From Desulfomicrobium sp. ZS1 (lineage in GTDB: Bacteria; Desulfobacterota; Desulfovibrionia; Desulfovibrionales; Desulfomicrobiaceae), in NCBI RefSeq assembly GCF_024204645.1, contig NZ_CP100351.1, positions 3,746,001 to 3,810,000 on the forward strand: DNA of 64,000 nt. Reading direction: 5' to 3'. Positions within the stretch are counted from its first letter, which is position 1; every line of letters begins with the position of its first letter. A model generated the notes under the pieces. The model did no database searches. It was not told the DNA's origin and was given only the letters and a program-made list of their open reading frames with translations. Of the stretch, positions 32,428 through 44,071 are shown one piece after another. The position numbers and the translations under genes are program-made.

Positions 32428-33057
32428 ATGCTCAAAGTTACCGTCATGTCGCTTGGACCGCTGGATACAAATTGCTACATCGTGCACTCGGACCGTGAGG
32501 CCGTGGTCATCGACCCAGGCGGGGATGCGCAGGAAATCCTGTCTTTTCTTGCTTCCGAAAAGCTGAACCTGACCGCGATCCTGAACACGCACCTGCATTT
32601 TGATCACATCCAGGGCAATGCGGACCTGGTCGCGGCCACCGGATTGACCGTCATGGCCAGTGCCAAGGATGGTTTTCTGCTTGAAAATGAACTCGGAGGC
32701 GGTGGAATGATGGGCTTTCCGCGCACGCCGTCCTTTTCGTTTGCGCCGCTGGAGGAAGGAGAGTTGCCCTTGCTCGGCACGACCTGCCGCGTGCTGGCAA
32801 CCCCCGGTCATAGTCCGGGCAGTTTGTCATTTTATTTCCAGGAGCTGGGCGCGGTTTTCGTCGGCGATCTGCTTTTCTACCGCTCCGTGGGGCGTACCGA
32901 TTTTCCCGGGAGCTCGGAACGCGAACTGATCCGCTCCGTCCGCAGCGCTATTTTTACCCTGCCCGAAGAGACGGTGGTGTATCCCGGCCACGGACCCGAG
33001 ACCACGGTCGGACAGGAAAAGCTCAACAATCCCTTTTTTACGGAATTCATCCGTTAG
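32428..33057 (+). CDS. MBL-fold metallo-hydrolase (glyoxalase II-like)
   Basis: The 209-residue protein shows the metallo-beta-lactamase metal motif THLHFDHIQG (His55, His57, Asp59, His60), a later TPGHSPGS with the third-ligand histidine, and YPGHGPET near the C-terminus. Such proteins hydrolyse thioesters such as S-lactoylglutathione-like substrates. The ATG at 32428 has GGGAGGAAT upstream. It heads a run of plus-strand genes reaching the hybrid kinase. Confidence 0.85.
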   Translation: MLKVTVMSLGPLDTNCYIVHSDREAVVIDPGGDAQEILSFLASEKLNLTAILNTHLHFDHIQGNADLVAATGLTVMASAKDGFLLENELGGGGMMGFPRTPSFSFAPLEEGELPLLGTTCRVLATPGHSPGSLSFYFQELGAVFVGDLLFYRSVGRTDFPGSSERELIRSVRSAIFTLPEETVVYPGHGPETTVGQEKLNNPFFTEFIR

Positions 33058-33065
33058 GAGTGGCC

Positions 33066-33293
33066 ATGATCCCCGAAGGCGAACATGATTTCCGGGACAA
33101 GTGCTGACACGTGGGAGTGGATGCCAGTTGGCAGCTGCGTTTCAGCCGTAAGGACAAGCAGGTTTTTTGGGTCAAGCCGAGCGTGGTGCCCCAGCTTGAG
33201 AACGCGCTTTATATAGAAACCGATTGGACTATGAGCCTGCGCGAAGTCGGTGAATTCGTGCGGGCGGAATTCGTCCGCAAGCCTCGATCATGA
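33066..33293 (+). CDS. Small protein with in-frame TGA, candidate selenoprotein (Cys-Sec)
   Basis: An ATG at 33066 follows AGGAG (33056-33060) at ideal spacing. The frame runs through a TGA at 33105-33107 (codon 14) and continues without interruption to the TGA at 33291. If the first TGA is read as Sec the product has 75 residues, starting MIPEGEHDFRDKC-Sec-HVGVDASW. A small hairpin TGCC-AGTT-GGCA (33122-33133) begins 14 bases after the TGA, with its loop 18 bases after it, where a bacterial SECIS would sit. The alternative start, GTG at 33111, has no ribosome site. The end overlaps the next gene (ATGA). A nonsense mutation cannot be excluded. Confidence 0.5.
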
Positions 33294-33850
33294 ACGAACC
33301 TCTGATTATGTCTCTCAGCCCCAGAGCAGGCGGAAACAGCGATCATGCCGCGGCTCTTTTCGCGCGCAGCCTGAACCGGGAGCCTCGGCCTGTTTTTTTG
33401 CGCGACCATCAGATCGAGCCTTGCACGGGATGCGGGTGCTGCGTTGAAGACGGCCTGTGCAGGATTGGCGCGGATGGGGCCGAAGAGCTTTTTTCGCGGA
33501 TTGACCGCGCCTCAGGGTTGGTTCTGACCGCGCCGGTGTATTTTTATCATCTGCCAAGTCAGGCCAAGGCCTGGATCGATCGCGCCCAGTCCAGATATAT
33601 GGCCCGGCAGAGCGGACTGCGCACCCCGCAAGCCCTCCGCTGCGCCTACGTCGTGCTGGTGGCGGGGCGGACACGGGGTGAGAACCTTTTTGCGGGGATC
33701 CTGCCGACCTTGAATTATTTCTTGCAGGTTTTTGATTTTCGTATCGAGAAGACGCTCTGCCTGCGCGGTCTGGACGGAGCTGATGATTTTTCCCGGGACC
33801 GCGCGGCCGAGGACGCCGTGCGAGATCTGGCCAGGAGCAGCGGATGGTAG
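33290..33850 (+). CDS. NADPH-dependent FMN reductase / iron-sulfur flavoprotein family
   Basis: The 186-residue flavodoxin-fold protein has the FMN phosphate-binding SLSPRAGGNSDHA at about residues 8-20, a CTGCGCCVEDGLC cysteine cluster near residues 45-57 that may bind iron-sulfur, and LVLTAPVYFYHLPSQAKAWI, the second flavin loop. The electron partner is unknown. It starts inside the end of the small candidate selenoprotein gene (ATGA overlap) and ends overlapping comF, so these genes form one transcription unit. Confidence 0.82.
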   Translation: MNEPLIMSLSPRAGGNSDHAAALFARSLNREPRPVFLRDHQIEPCTGCGCCVEDGLCRIGADGAEELFSRIDRASGLVLTAPVYFYHLPSQAKAWIDRAQSRYMARQSGLRTPQALRCAYVVLVAGRTRGENLFAGILPTLNYFLQVFDFRIEKTLCLRGLDGADDFSRDRAAEDAVRDLARSSGW

Positions 33851-34569
33851 GGGCGGGGCTTTCACGCGGGCTCGCCGCCGTGCTGCATGTGCTCGGCCGC
33901 CGCTGTCAATTTTGCGCGGCGGTGCTCGAACATGCCGATGCATTTCCGTTGTGCCGAAACTGCCGGGCGCTCCTGGCCCCGCGTGTTAGCGGCTACTGCC
34001 CTGACTGCGGAATCTGTTACGCGGACCCCGCGACGCCTGTATATTCTTGTCTGTCGTGTCGTCAGGGCAAGCCCCCGTGGTCGGGGGTGGCTTTTCACGG
34101 GCTTTACTCCGGCGCGTTGCGCGAGCTTATCCAGCAGTATAAGTTTGGCCATGACCATGGTCTGGGGCTGCTGCTGCGCGATCTGATCCGCGAGGCCTGG
34201 GAGCGGCACGGTCTGCCCCGCCCCGACTGCATCGTGCCCGTGCCCATGCTGCCCGCTAGGGTGCTTGACCGCGGGTTCAACCAGAGCGCCGAGTTGGCGG
34301 GCATGCTCGGCAAGGTCATCGGCTTTCCTCCTCTTCTTTCCGGTCTGCGCAAGATCCGGGATACCAGCGCCCAATCGAGCCTGGGCCGGGCCGAGCGGCA
34401 TCGCAACGTCGCGGGTGCTTTCGAGGCGGCCGCAAGCCTGTCCGGGCGGCACGTGCTGCTTGTCGACGACGTCATGACCACGGGCGCGACCCTGACGGCC
34501 TGTGCCAAAGCCTGCCTGGCTGCGAAAGCGCGGCGTGTGGACATTTTTTTTCTGGGCAGGGCGGTATGA
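33844..34569 (+). CDS. comF: ComF family phosphoribosyltransferase-like protein
   Basis: The 241-residue protein has an N-terminal zinc-finger region with paired cysteines (CQFC, CRNC, CPDC, CLSC) and a C-terminal phosphoribosyltransferase domain with the PRPP loop [15 protein letters not shown] near residue 205. ComF proteins act in DNA uptake in competent bacteria, but the family is widespread and its function outside competence is unclear. The gene overlaps the flavoprotein gene by 7 bp and the kinase gene by 4 bp. Confidence 0.85.
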   Translation: MVGAGLSRGLAAVLHVLGRRCQFCAAVLEHADAFPLCRNCRALLAPRVSGYCPDCGICYADPATPVYSCLSCRQGKPPWSGVAFHGLYSGALRELIQQYKFGHDHGLGLLLRDLIREAWERHGLPRPDCIVPVPMLPARVLDRGFNQSAELAGMLGKVIGFPPLLSGLRKIRDTSAQSSLGRAERHRNVAGAFEAAASLSGRHVLLVDDVMTTGATLTACAKACLAAKARRVDIFFLGRAV

Positions 34570-37205
34570 AGAATCTTTCTTTCCGGAACTTCGGGCATCA
34601 GAGCCAGCGGCGGGTCTTGGGGCTGCTCACGCTCATGCTCCTGGGAGTTATGGCGCTGGGGGCCAAGGAAGCCTATCGCTACAGGGTCATTCGGGATCAT
34701 CAGTTGCTGATGAAGGCAGAGCAGGCTCATCTGGATCTGGTCCAGACTTTTCGCGTTGCCATGAGTTCGGCGCGTTTGGGCTTTGATCGCCTGTCTTCGG
34801 CCCCGGACGTGCCCGGTCTTTTTGCTCTTGAAGTCGAGACGGACAAGGCGCTCATGCTCTCGCGGCGGGCTCTGGTCGTGATGCATCAGGGCGGCGAGCT
34901 TGGCTTGGAGGGCCTTGAAGGGCAGCCTGTGGGCCAGATCATCACTCTGGCCCAGCCTATGCCGCCTGAGCTTCTTGAAGAGGCCTCGAAGCTCGTACCC
35001 GTGGTGCAGGACATTTCGGACCAGGGTCATTTTATGATCCGCACCTTGATGCACGCCCTGGACGCGGCGAAAAACGAGGGGGCCAGTCCGGATCTGGGGG
35101 CCGTCCGTGAACAGACGGAAGTTTTGTTCAGTCAGGCGACGAAAACGGCCGAAATTCTTCAGCGCGACATCAGAGTCCGGATCGCGCGGGCCATCGACAA
35201 CCACCAGACCTCCGCCAATCAAATTCTGGCCATGACCTGCGGGTTGGTGGGTGTTTTGCTGGCGGGCATGATCACCCTGTGCGTGCGCATCATGCTCTCC
35301 TTCGCGGACATGCTCCAGTCGCGGGAAAAAGACGGCGCGGCCGTGGTGGAAGCCAACGCGGGCATGGAAAGGATTTTGGAGGCGCTGCCGGTGGGCATCG
35401 CCATCCTGGGCCAGGACCGGATCATCCGCCGGGTCAACCTGGCCGCGACCAACCTGCTTGATATCGAGCCCGGCTGGTTTTTCGAGCGCCGCGTCCCTTG
35501 GGACATGTTCTACGAGAATGTGCAAAGCGACGACCCGGAACGGCAGCCCCGGATCGAATTCGAGCACGAGGTGCGCATGCACGCGCTGGAAGGGCGGACC
35601 CTGGATGTGATCAAGAGCTCCATCCCGGTCATTCTGCAGGGGGAAACCCTGATCCTTGAGGTCTTCATGGACGTGACCCAGCGCAAGCAGGCCGAGCGCG
35701 AGCTGCTGCAGGAAAAATCACGTCTTGAATCGCTTCTTTCGGGGATAAATGAAGGCGTCGCCCTGACCGACGAGCGTGGCGGCGTGCTTGAGGTCAACGA
35801 GAGCCTGTGTCGCATTCTGGGTGTTACAGCCCAGAAGCTGATGGGCCGAAAAGTCTGGGATCTTTTCCCCGACGGGATTCTCGGGACGCAGCTGGCGCAG
35901 GGGTTGCGCACCTTGCAGGAAAATCCCCGGACCCGGCTGCGTGAACTCCAGCTGGAATCGTTCCGGGACATGGCGCTGGTGGTGCGCATGCAGCCTGTCT
36001 TGGGCGAGGAAGCATTTGGCGGCATGATCCTCAGCGTCATCGAGGTCACGGCCATTGTCGATGCCCGGCGCAGGGCCGAAGCCGCTTCCCAGGCGAAAAG
36101 CATGTTTCTGGCCAACATGAGTCACGAAATCCGTACGCCCATGAATTCCATCCTCGGCCATGGGGAATTGCTGGCCCGGACCCGCCTTGATACCGAACAG
36201 GCGGATTGCGTGCAGGGGATCCGCGTTTGCGCCGAGAGCCTTCTGGTCATCATCAACGACATCCTTGATTTTTCCAAGATAGAAGCCGGCATGCTGCGCA
36301 TCGCGCCCGAGGATGTCGATTTGAGCGCATTGCTTGCGCGCGTGCGGACCATGCTCAGCGAGCAGGCGCAAAAAAAAGGCCTTGATTTGCGATTGGTTAC
36401 TTCCGGATTGCCGCAGGTGGTGAGTACGGATGCCGGCAGATTGACGCAGATCCTGGTCAATCTGGTCGGCAACGCCATCAAATTCACGGAGCATGGCGGC
36501 GTGGAGCTTTCCGTTCGCGGGAAGTCCCACGCGGGAGGCAAGGCCGCGCTTTGTTTTTCCGTGCGCGACACCGGGATCGGCATTTCCGCGGACCGGCAGA
36601 AGGGAATTTTTGTCTCTTTTGAACAGGCGGATGGCTCCCTGACCCGTGAGTACGGCGGAACGGGCCTGGGTTTGACCATCGCCAACAGTCTGGTCCGCCT
36701 GCTCGGAGGCAGCGGTATCTCGGTAAAAAGCCAGGCCGGTCAGGGCAGTACTTTTTCCTTCACTCTGGTCATGAACGTGTCCGCGCCGGCACCGGCGCAA
36801 CAACTCGCTGCCGCCATTGACGCCCAGGAGCGTTCTTTCGGGCGGGTCCGGGTTTTGGCGGCAGAGGACAACCCGTTCAACCGGGGCTTGCTGGTGAAGA
36901 TGCTCAATACGTTGAACGTAAGCGATATCCATATGGTCGAAAACGGGCAGGACGCGGTCGATGCCCTTGCGGCAGGGCAGGTCTTCGACATCGTACTCAT
37001 GGATATCCAGATGCCACTTATGGACGGGCTGGAGGCCACCAGACAAATCCGGGCCATGGGGCTGACTGTGCCGATCATCGCCCTGACCGCCCACGCCCTG
37101 GAGTCGGATCAGCGCAAGAGTTTGGAGGCGGGCATGAACGGTCACCTGGCCAAGCCTTACAGATTGCAGGATCTGGTCGAGACTCTGAACACATGGTGTT
37201 CTTGA
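34566..37205 (+). CDS. Hybrid sensor histidine kinase/response regulator
   Basis: The 879-residue membrane kinase has helices at about residues 18-36 and 218-242 flanking a helical periplasmic sensor, then two PAS domains (about 265-385 and 390-510). The HisKA domain carries the phospho-accepting His520 in [14 protein letters not shown], followed by an ATPase domain ([34 protein letters not shown]). A C-terminal receiver has Asp813 in [13 protein letters not shown]. All catalytic residues are present. No separate response regulator or output gene is adjacent, so the phosphorelay partner is unknown. Confidence 0.92.
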   Translation: MKNLSFRNFGHQSQRRVLGLLTLMLLGVMALGAKEAYRYRVIRDHQLLMKAEQAHLDLVQTFRVAMSSARLGFDRLSSAPDVPGLFALEVETDKALMLSRRALVVMHQGGELGLEGLEGQPVGQIITLAQPMPPELLEEASKLVPVVQDISDQGHFMIRTLMHALDAAKNEGASPDLGAVREQTEVLFSQATKTAEILQRDIRVRIARAIDNHQTSANQILAMTCGLVGVLLAGMITLCVRIMLSFADMLQSREKDGAAVVEANAGMERILEALPVGIAILGQDRIIRRVNLAATNLLDIEPGWFFERRVPWDMFYENVQSDDPERQPRIEFEHEVRMHALEGRTLDVIKSSIPVILQGETLILEVFMDVTQRKQAERELLQEKSRLESLLSGINEGVALTDERGGVLEVNESLCRILGVTAQKLMGRKVWDLFPDGILGTQLAQGLRTLQENPRTRLRELQLESFRDMALVVRMQPVLGEEAFGGMILSVIEVTAIVDARRRAEAASQAKSMFLANMSHEIRTPMNSILGHGELLARTRLDTEQADCVQGIRVCAESLLVIINDILDFSKIEAGMLRIAPEDVDLSALLARVRTMLSEQAQKKGLDLRLVTSGLPQVVSTDAGRLTQILVNLVGNAIKFTEHGGVELSVRGKSHAGGKAALCFSVRDTGIGISADRQKGIFVSFEQADGSLTREYGGTGLGLTIANSLVRLLGGSGISVKSQAGQGSTFSFTLVMNVSAPAPAQQLAAAIDAQERSFGRVRVLAAEDNPFNRGLLVKMLNTLNVSDIHMVENGQDAVDALAAGQVFDIVLMDIQMPLMDGLEATRQIRAMGLTVPIIALTAHALESDQRKSLEAGMNGHLAKPYRLQDLVETLNTWCS

Positions 37206-37213
37206 AGTTTTTG

Positions 37214-37242
37214 TTGACGCTCCACGGGTTTCGTTTTATTTG
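37214..37242 (+). promoter_or_regulatory. Promoter of rplU-rpmA-obgE-proB operon
   Basis: TTGACG (37214-37219), a 17-bp spacer and TATTTG (37237-37242) lie 114 bp upstream of rplU, just after the kinase gene. Confidence 0.5.
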
Positions 37243-37356
37243 CATCCTCCCTCTCGACAGCTGTCCTGCTCCGGACGGCTTTATAGCGTGATGAAAGTCT
37301 TGACGGGGCGCCTCGGAAGAGGTAGCCACGTCGTTCAATATTTTGGAGGACGCAAG

Positions 37357-37668
37357 ATGTTTGCAATCGTGGAAACGGGCGGAAAGCAGTTTCGTGTGGA
37401 AGAAGGCCGCAGTCTGAAGGTAGCCAAGCTCGACGTGCAGGCCGGTTCAGAGCTCACTCTGGACAAAATCCTGCTTGTCGGAACCGGCGCTGACGTCAAG
37501 ATCGGTCAGCCTTTCGTCGACGGCGCAGCCGTGCAGTGCGAAGTGGTTGAGCATGGTCGTGACAAGAAGATCATCATTTTCAAAAAGAAACGCCGCAAGG
37601 ATTATCGTAGAACCCAGGGTCACCGTCAGGATTATACAACCCTGAAAGTGAAATCCATTCAGGCCTAG
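37357..37668 (+). CDS. rplU: 50S ribosomal protein L21
   Basis: The 103-residue protein starts MFAIVETGGKQFRVEEG, the L21 N-terminus, and has the C-terminal RRTQGHRQDYTTLKVKSI signature. The ATG at 37357 has TTTGGAGGACG upstream. It is followed by rpmA 15 bp later, the standard L21-L27 pair that precedes obgE in many bacteria. Confidence 0.97.
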   Translation: MFAIVETGGKQFRVEEGRSLKVAKLDVQAGSELTLDKILLVGTGADVKIGQPFVDGAAVQCEVVEHGRDKKIIIFKKKRRKDYRRTQGHRQDYTTLKVKSIQA

Positions 37669-37683
37669 TGTCGGGAGGAAATA

Positions 37684-40227
<2,544 letters not shown>

Positions 40228-40261
40228 AGAGGTCGACTAGGCGCTACCGCGCTCCGGGCTG

Positions 40262-40302
40262 GAAGGCTTTTGCATTTTGCATGCACGAAGCCTTTTTTTG
40301 CG
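40262..40302 (+). terminator. Probable terminator after proB
   Basis: AAGGCTT and AAGCCTT flank a loop rich in short repeats and are followed by a run of T, about 35 bp after proB. Confidence 0.55.
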
Positions 40303-40330
40303 CCCGCGCTTGTAGAAATTCCCGCGCTCC

Positions 40331-40370
40331 GTGCCAGTCCGCGCCAGTCCGTGCCGGTCCGTGTCCGTCC
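40331..40370. repeat. Tandem repeat, four 10-bp units
   Basis: GTGCCAGTCC, GCGCCAGTCC, GTGCCGGTCC and GTGTCCGTCC follow each other exactly in the spacer between proB and thiN. No gene overlaps them. Confidence 0.7.
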
Positions 40371-40409
40371 CTCATACGCCGATTTGGGCCGGGCACCCTG
40401 CGGGAAGTT

Positions 40410-41048
40410 TCAGGACCTGAAAAGATGAAACACAAACAGCCGCCCGCTGCGCAGAGTCACGGTGGCCCGGGTTTCGACGAAGACGTTGCTCATGCCCCAA
40501 CTGGTGCCGAAGGTCAGGGTGGCATCCTGAAGCGGATATTCAAGGCCGGTGAGGGTCACGCCGCTGGCCTCGGGCGTGGCCGGGAGCAAGGACAGGGTAT
40601 CGCCCACTGCGCCGCTCAAGGTCAGGGATTGATCGGTGAGGTGCACGCATTGTTCCTGGTCCATGATGCAGGCCGGGATTCCGGCGGGCAGGCAGCGTGA
40701 CAGGAGAAAGAGGTTGCCCAGGGTGTGGTCGAGCCTGCCCCCGGTGCCCCCTAAAATGGATATGCGGGACGCGCCGCGCGTGAGGGCCAGTTCGAGCGCC
40801 AGCTCCAGGTCCGTGGCGTCTTTTTTGGGTGGATGCAGATGCAATTCCACGTCCGCCTGCCGGTATTCCTGAAGCAGGTCTTCGGGAATGGAGTCCATGT
40901 CGCCCACGGCCAGATGCGGCCGAATATCCAGGGGCCGCAAATGTCTGCTGCCGCCGTCGACGCCGATCAGTCGATCGGCGGTGGAAATGACCTGTCTGAT
41001 GACCGGCGAGAGAGTCAGGGGGCCGTTGGCCAAAAGAACCCAGTGCAT
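40410..41048 (-). CDS. thiN: Thiamine pyrophosphokinase
   Basis: The 212-residue protein makes thiamine diphosphate from thiamine. It shows the family pattern ANGPLTLSPVI at residues 7-17, IGVDGGSRHL, HLAVGDMDSIPEDLL, KKDATDLELALELAL and GGTGGRLDHTLGN. The ATG at 41048 has a GGAGACGCG site. It converges with proB and diverges from the peptidase gene, so it seems to be a single transcription unit. Confidence 0.9.
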   Translation of the reverse strand: MHWVLLANGPLTLSPVIRQVISTADRLIGVDGGSRHLRPLDIRPHLAVGDMDSIPEDLLQEYRQADVELHLHPPKKDATDLELALELALTRGASRISILGGTGGRLDHTLGNLFLLSRCLPAGIPACIMDQEQCVHLTDQSLTLSGAVGDTLSLLPATPEASGVTLTGLEYPLQDATLTFGTSWGMSNVFVETRATVTLRSGRLFVFHLFRS

Positions 41049-41202
41049 GCGCGTCTCCGTGAAAAAAGAGAATTTGCCGTTTCGGGTTCGTCCCGATACG
41101 AAGCTTCTAGGTAATCATACGCGCCAAACAAGGCAAGACGTCGGCATGCACGGCCTTTCCGCGCTCCGGCCCCGAGTATTCACGCCATTTCAGGAGCTTT
41201 CA

Positions 41203-42597
41203 ATGTTCGATTCCTCTGTATACAAGGCCCGCCGGGCCGCGCTGGCCAGGCTTGTCAAAAGCGGCTGTATCCTGCTGCCCGGCAATGATCTGATCGGCAT
41301 GAACTACCCCGCCAACACGTTCGACTTTCGCCAGGACGGTTCTTTTCTTTATTTCACGGGCCTGGATACTCCTGGTCTTTGCCTGTGGCTGGATTGCGAG
41401 AGCGGGGAAGAGTTTCTGTTCGGTCCTGTGCTTGGCATGGAGCATACCATCTGGAGCGGAGCGGTCCCCTCGCTTTCGGAATTGGCCGCCCTGTCCGGCA
41501 TTGCCGGCTGCGAAGCCATGAATGGCTTGACGAGTGTCGTGCAGCAGGCGCTAGGGCAGAGGCGAAGCGTCCATTATCCACCACCCTACCATGGAGACAC
41601 GACCCTGCTTCTGGCCGATTTGCTGGGTGCTTCGCCCCAGGGGGCGAAAACAGGATTCTCCCGCGTTCTTGTGCAGGGGATTGTGGAACTGCGTAGCATC
41701 AAGAGCGAAATGGAAGTGGCGCAAATCCGTGAAGCTATCGCGCTTTCCGCTGCGATGTACAGCCACCTCATGGGGACCTGCGTTCCCGGCATCTCGGAAA
41801 TGGAGCTTTACGGTCGCTCGCAGGGACTGATTCTCGCGCGTGGCAGTCGGGAGGCATTCCCAATGATTTTGTCCCGGCGCGGAGAGGTGCTGCACAACCA
41901 CCGCCACGATCAGATCCTGGCGGACGGTGATTTGCTGCTGGTCGATTCCGGAGTGGTCTCGCCTTTGGGCTATGCCTCGGACATCACCCGGACCCTGCCC
42001 GTGAGTGGATGTTTCACGGCCAGGCAAGAGGATGTTTATGAAATTGTGCTCCGAGCCCTGGCCGAGGGCACTTCGCGCATGGCCCCCGGCGTGCCTTTTG
42101 TGGAATGCCATCTGGCCGCAGCCAAGGTTGTGGCCCAGGGGCTGTCGGATCTCGGACTGATGCGCGGCGATCCGGCGGAGGCCGTCGCAAGCGGGGCGCA
42201 CGCCCTCTTTTTTCCGCATGGCCTGGGGCACATGCTGGGGCTTGATGTGCACGACATGGAGGCGTTGGGCGAGGATTTCGTGGGCTATGACGACACGTTC
42301 AAGCGCTCCGCGCAGTTCGGCTTGTCCGGCCTGCGCATGGCCCGCAGGCTTCGGCCCGGGTTCGTCATGACCGTGGAGCCGGGCATCTACTTCATCCCCG
42401 CCCTTATCGGGCAGTGGCGGCAAGAGCGGCGCCTGGAACAGTTCATCAACTACGCGGCATTGGATGCCTATCTGGATTTCGGCGGCATCCGCATCGAGGA
42501 CGATGTACTGGTCACGGAAACGGGCCATGACGTCTTGAGCGCGGACATTCCCAAAAGCGCCAAGGATGTTTGCAAACGCATGGGAGCCGCGTCGTGA
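41203..42597 (+). CDS. M24 family Xaa-Pro aminopeptidase
   Basis: The 464-residue protein has an N-terminal creatinase-like domain and a C-terminal pita-bread metallopeptidase domain. The dinuclear metal ligands fall in LLVDSGVVSPLGYASDITRT (two Asp), HGLGHMLGLDVHD (His), TVEPGIYF (Glu) and GGIRIEDDVLVTE (Glu), so the catalytic set looks complete. It cleaves N-terminal residues before proline. The start at 41203 has CAGGAGC upstream, and the stop overlaps the PHP gene (GTGA). Confidence 0.9.
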   Translation: MFDSSVYKARRAALARLVKSGCILLPGNDLIGMNYPANTFDFRQDGSFLYFTGLDTPGLCLWLDCESGEEFLFGPVLGMEHTIWSGAVPSLSELAALSGIAGCEAMNGLTSVVQQALGQRRSVHYPPPYHGDTTLLLADLLGASPQGAKTGFSRVLVQGIVELRSIKSEMEVAQIREAIALSAAMYSHLMGTCVPGISEMELYGRSQGLILARGSREAFPMILSRRGEVLHNHRHDQILADGDLLLVDSGVVSPLGYASDITRTLPVSGCFTARQEDVYEIVLRALAEGTSRMAPGVPFVECHLAAAKVVAQGLSDLGLMRGDPAEAVASGAHALFFPHGLGHMLGLDVHDMEALGEDFVGYDDTFKRSAQFGLSGLRMARRLRPGFVMTVEPGIYFIPALIGQWRQERRLEQFINYAALDAYLDFGGIRIEDDVLVTETGHDVLSADIPKSAKDVCKRMGAAS

Positions 42598-43442
42598 GAA
42601 AGATCAGTCTGCACGGAGGGCACAGCGGCCAGTATTGTGATCATGCCCGCGATACGCTGGCGGATATCGTTGAGGCGTATCATTTGGCCGGCTTTGAATG
42701 CGTCGGCCTGAGCGAGCACATGCCGCCTTTTGGCGACGCCGGGCTGTATCCCGATGAAGTGGAGCTTGGCCGGTCAGCAGGCTGGATGGAGGCGCGGTTT
42801 GCCCGGTATGTGGCCGAGGCCAGGGAGCTTGCCCGCAAGTACTCGGGCCGCATGCGCATCATGGTGGGAATGGAAAGTGAATGGTACCCGGGCTGCGCCC
42901 AGTGGGTGGCTGATTTGCGCCGGTACCATGGGCTGGATTACGTGGTGGGCTCGATCCACCATGTGCGTGGTGTGTGTTTTGATTTTTCCAGGGATGCCTA
43001 CGACAGGACTTCCGCGATGTGTGGCGGAACGAGTCGGATGTATGCGGCCTATTTTGACGGGCAGTTGGAAATGCTGCGGGAAACCAGGCCAGAGGTTGTG
43101 GGGCATTTCGATCTTATCCGCCTCCATGACCCGGACTATCTGCAAACTTTAGCGTTGCCGGAGGTTTGGGAGCGGGTCATGCGCAACCTGGAATGGATCC
43201 GCGATGCCGGCGCAATTCTTGATATCAATGCGCGGGCCCTGCTGAAAGGTCAGCCCGAACCATACGTTTGCGCCCCTATCCTGGACGCTGCCGCAAAGCT
43301 TGGGATTGGCGCGGCCTACGGCGATGACGCGCATGGAGTAGCGGATGTGGGGTGCGGGTTCGAGCAGGTAGAGGAAGTGCTCACGGCGCGAAATATGAAA
43401 TGGTCGGAGACTTTTGGTGATGGGGTACTGACTGGCTTTTGA
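42594..43442 (+). CDS. PHP-family histidinol-phosphatase-like protein
   Basis: The 282-residue protein starts with a GTG that overlaps the peptidase stop. HGGHSGQYCDHA at about residues 6-17 is a divergent PHP metal motif, GLSEHMPP and VGMESEWYPG fit the next ligands, and IGAAYGDDAH carries the last Asp/His pair. It resembles HisK-type histidinol-phosphatase, the last phosphatase step of histidine synthesis, but no his genes are near, so another phosphomonoester is possible. Confidence 0.8.
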   Translation: MRKISLHGGHSGQYCDHARDTLADIVEAYHLAGFECVGLSEHMPPFGDAGLYPDEVELGRSAGWMEARFARYVAEARELARKYSGRMRIMVGMESEWYPGCAQWVADLRRYHGLDYVVGSIHHVRGVCFDFSRDAYDRTSAMCGGTSRMYAAYFDGQLEMLRETRPEVVGHFDLIRLHDPDYLQTLALPEVWERVMRNLEWIRDAGAILDINARALLKGQPEPYVCAPILDAAAKLGIGAAYGDDAHGVADVGCGFEQVEEVLTARNMKWSETFGDGVLTGF

Positions 43443-43482
43443 AAAATTCAAAATTCGCAGATCGCCTTTTTTCAACGGCCTG

Positions 43483-43932
43483 CTACGGAACCTCTGTGGG
43501 TGAGTTCTTCCAGGCACGCCAGAGCAGCCGGCTGGAATAGGCCAGGCCGCTGCCGACCATGACATAGAGTCCGGTCTTGATGCCCGCTTCAATCGGCAGC
43601 AAGCTTAAAGTCCGTCCGAATATGATCATGACTGCGATAAGCATCCAGTTCCGAGCGGAAAAAAGCCCGCCCAAACAGGCGCGGGAAGGCTTGCCGCCGA
43701 TATGAAGAATGATCTTGCCTGCGACCCGGTCCAAAATGAACCTGCCTTTGACCATCCCCAGCGCCACCCCGGTCGCAATCACAGCCAAGGCAAAAACCAA
43801 AGACCCTTCCCGGGAAAGATAAACCCCTTTGACGGAGAGAAACATACCGACCGCAGACCAGACAATGGCAGCGGTGAGCAGGCGCGTGCGGGGATAGGCG
43901 CGGGGGGTGAATCGGTCGATGAAGTGGGGCAT
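43483..43932 (-). CDS. Conserved integral membrane protein
   Basis: The 149-residue protein has about four hydrophobic segments (LLTAAIVWSAVGMFLSV, SLVFALAVIATGVALGM, NWMLIAVMIIFGR and LYVMVGSGLAYSSRLLW). It lacks catalytic motifs and I do not recognise the family. It is convergent with the PHP gene and lies downstream of the terminator of the first pilin operon. Confidence 0.65.
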   Translation of the reverse strand: MPHFIDRFTPRAYPRTRLLTAAIVWSAVGMFLSVKGVYLSREGSLVFALAVIATGVALGMVKGRFILDRVAGKIILHIGGKPSRACLGGLFSARNWMLIAVMIIFGRTLSLLPIEAGIKTGLYVMVGSGLAYSSRLLWRAWKNSPTEVP

Positions 43933-44023
43933 GCGGGGGGGGAAATATAGTTGGGTGTGGCGTCAAATGTCCTGAGCTTGGAAAGGACAGAAAAATTTTA
44001 TCGATTTTTGACTTTAGGAGCTT

Positions 44024-44054
44024 AAAAAAAGGGGCATGCATTGAATGCCCCTTT
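44024..44054 (-). terminator. Terminator of first (AT-rich) minor pilin operon
   Basis: On the minus strand GGGGCAT and ATGCCCC pair across a short loop and are followed by seven T, 18 bp after the PilY1 stop. Confidence 0.88.
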
Positions 44055-44071
44055 CAAATCTGCGGAAGAAA

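Noticed and set aside
33111-33293. A 60-residue protein starting at GTG 33111
   Set aside because: It lacks a ribosome site, whereas the in-frame ATG at 33066 has an excellent one. The longer frame with a TGA codon is the better model, though still unproven.
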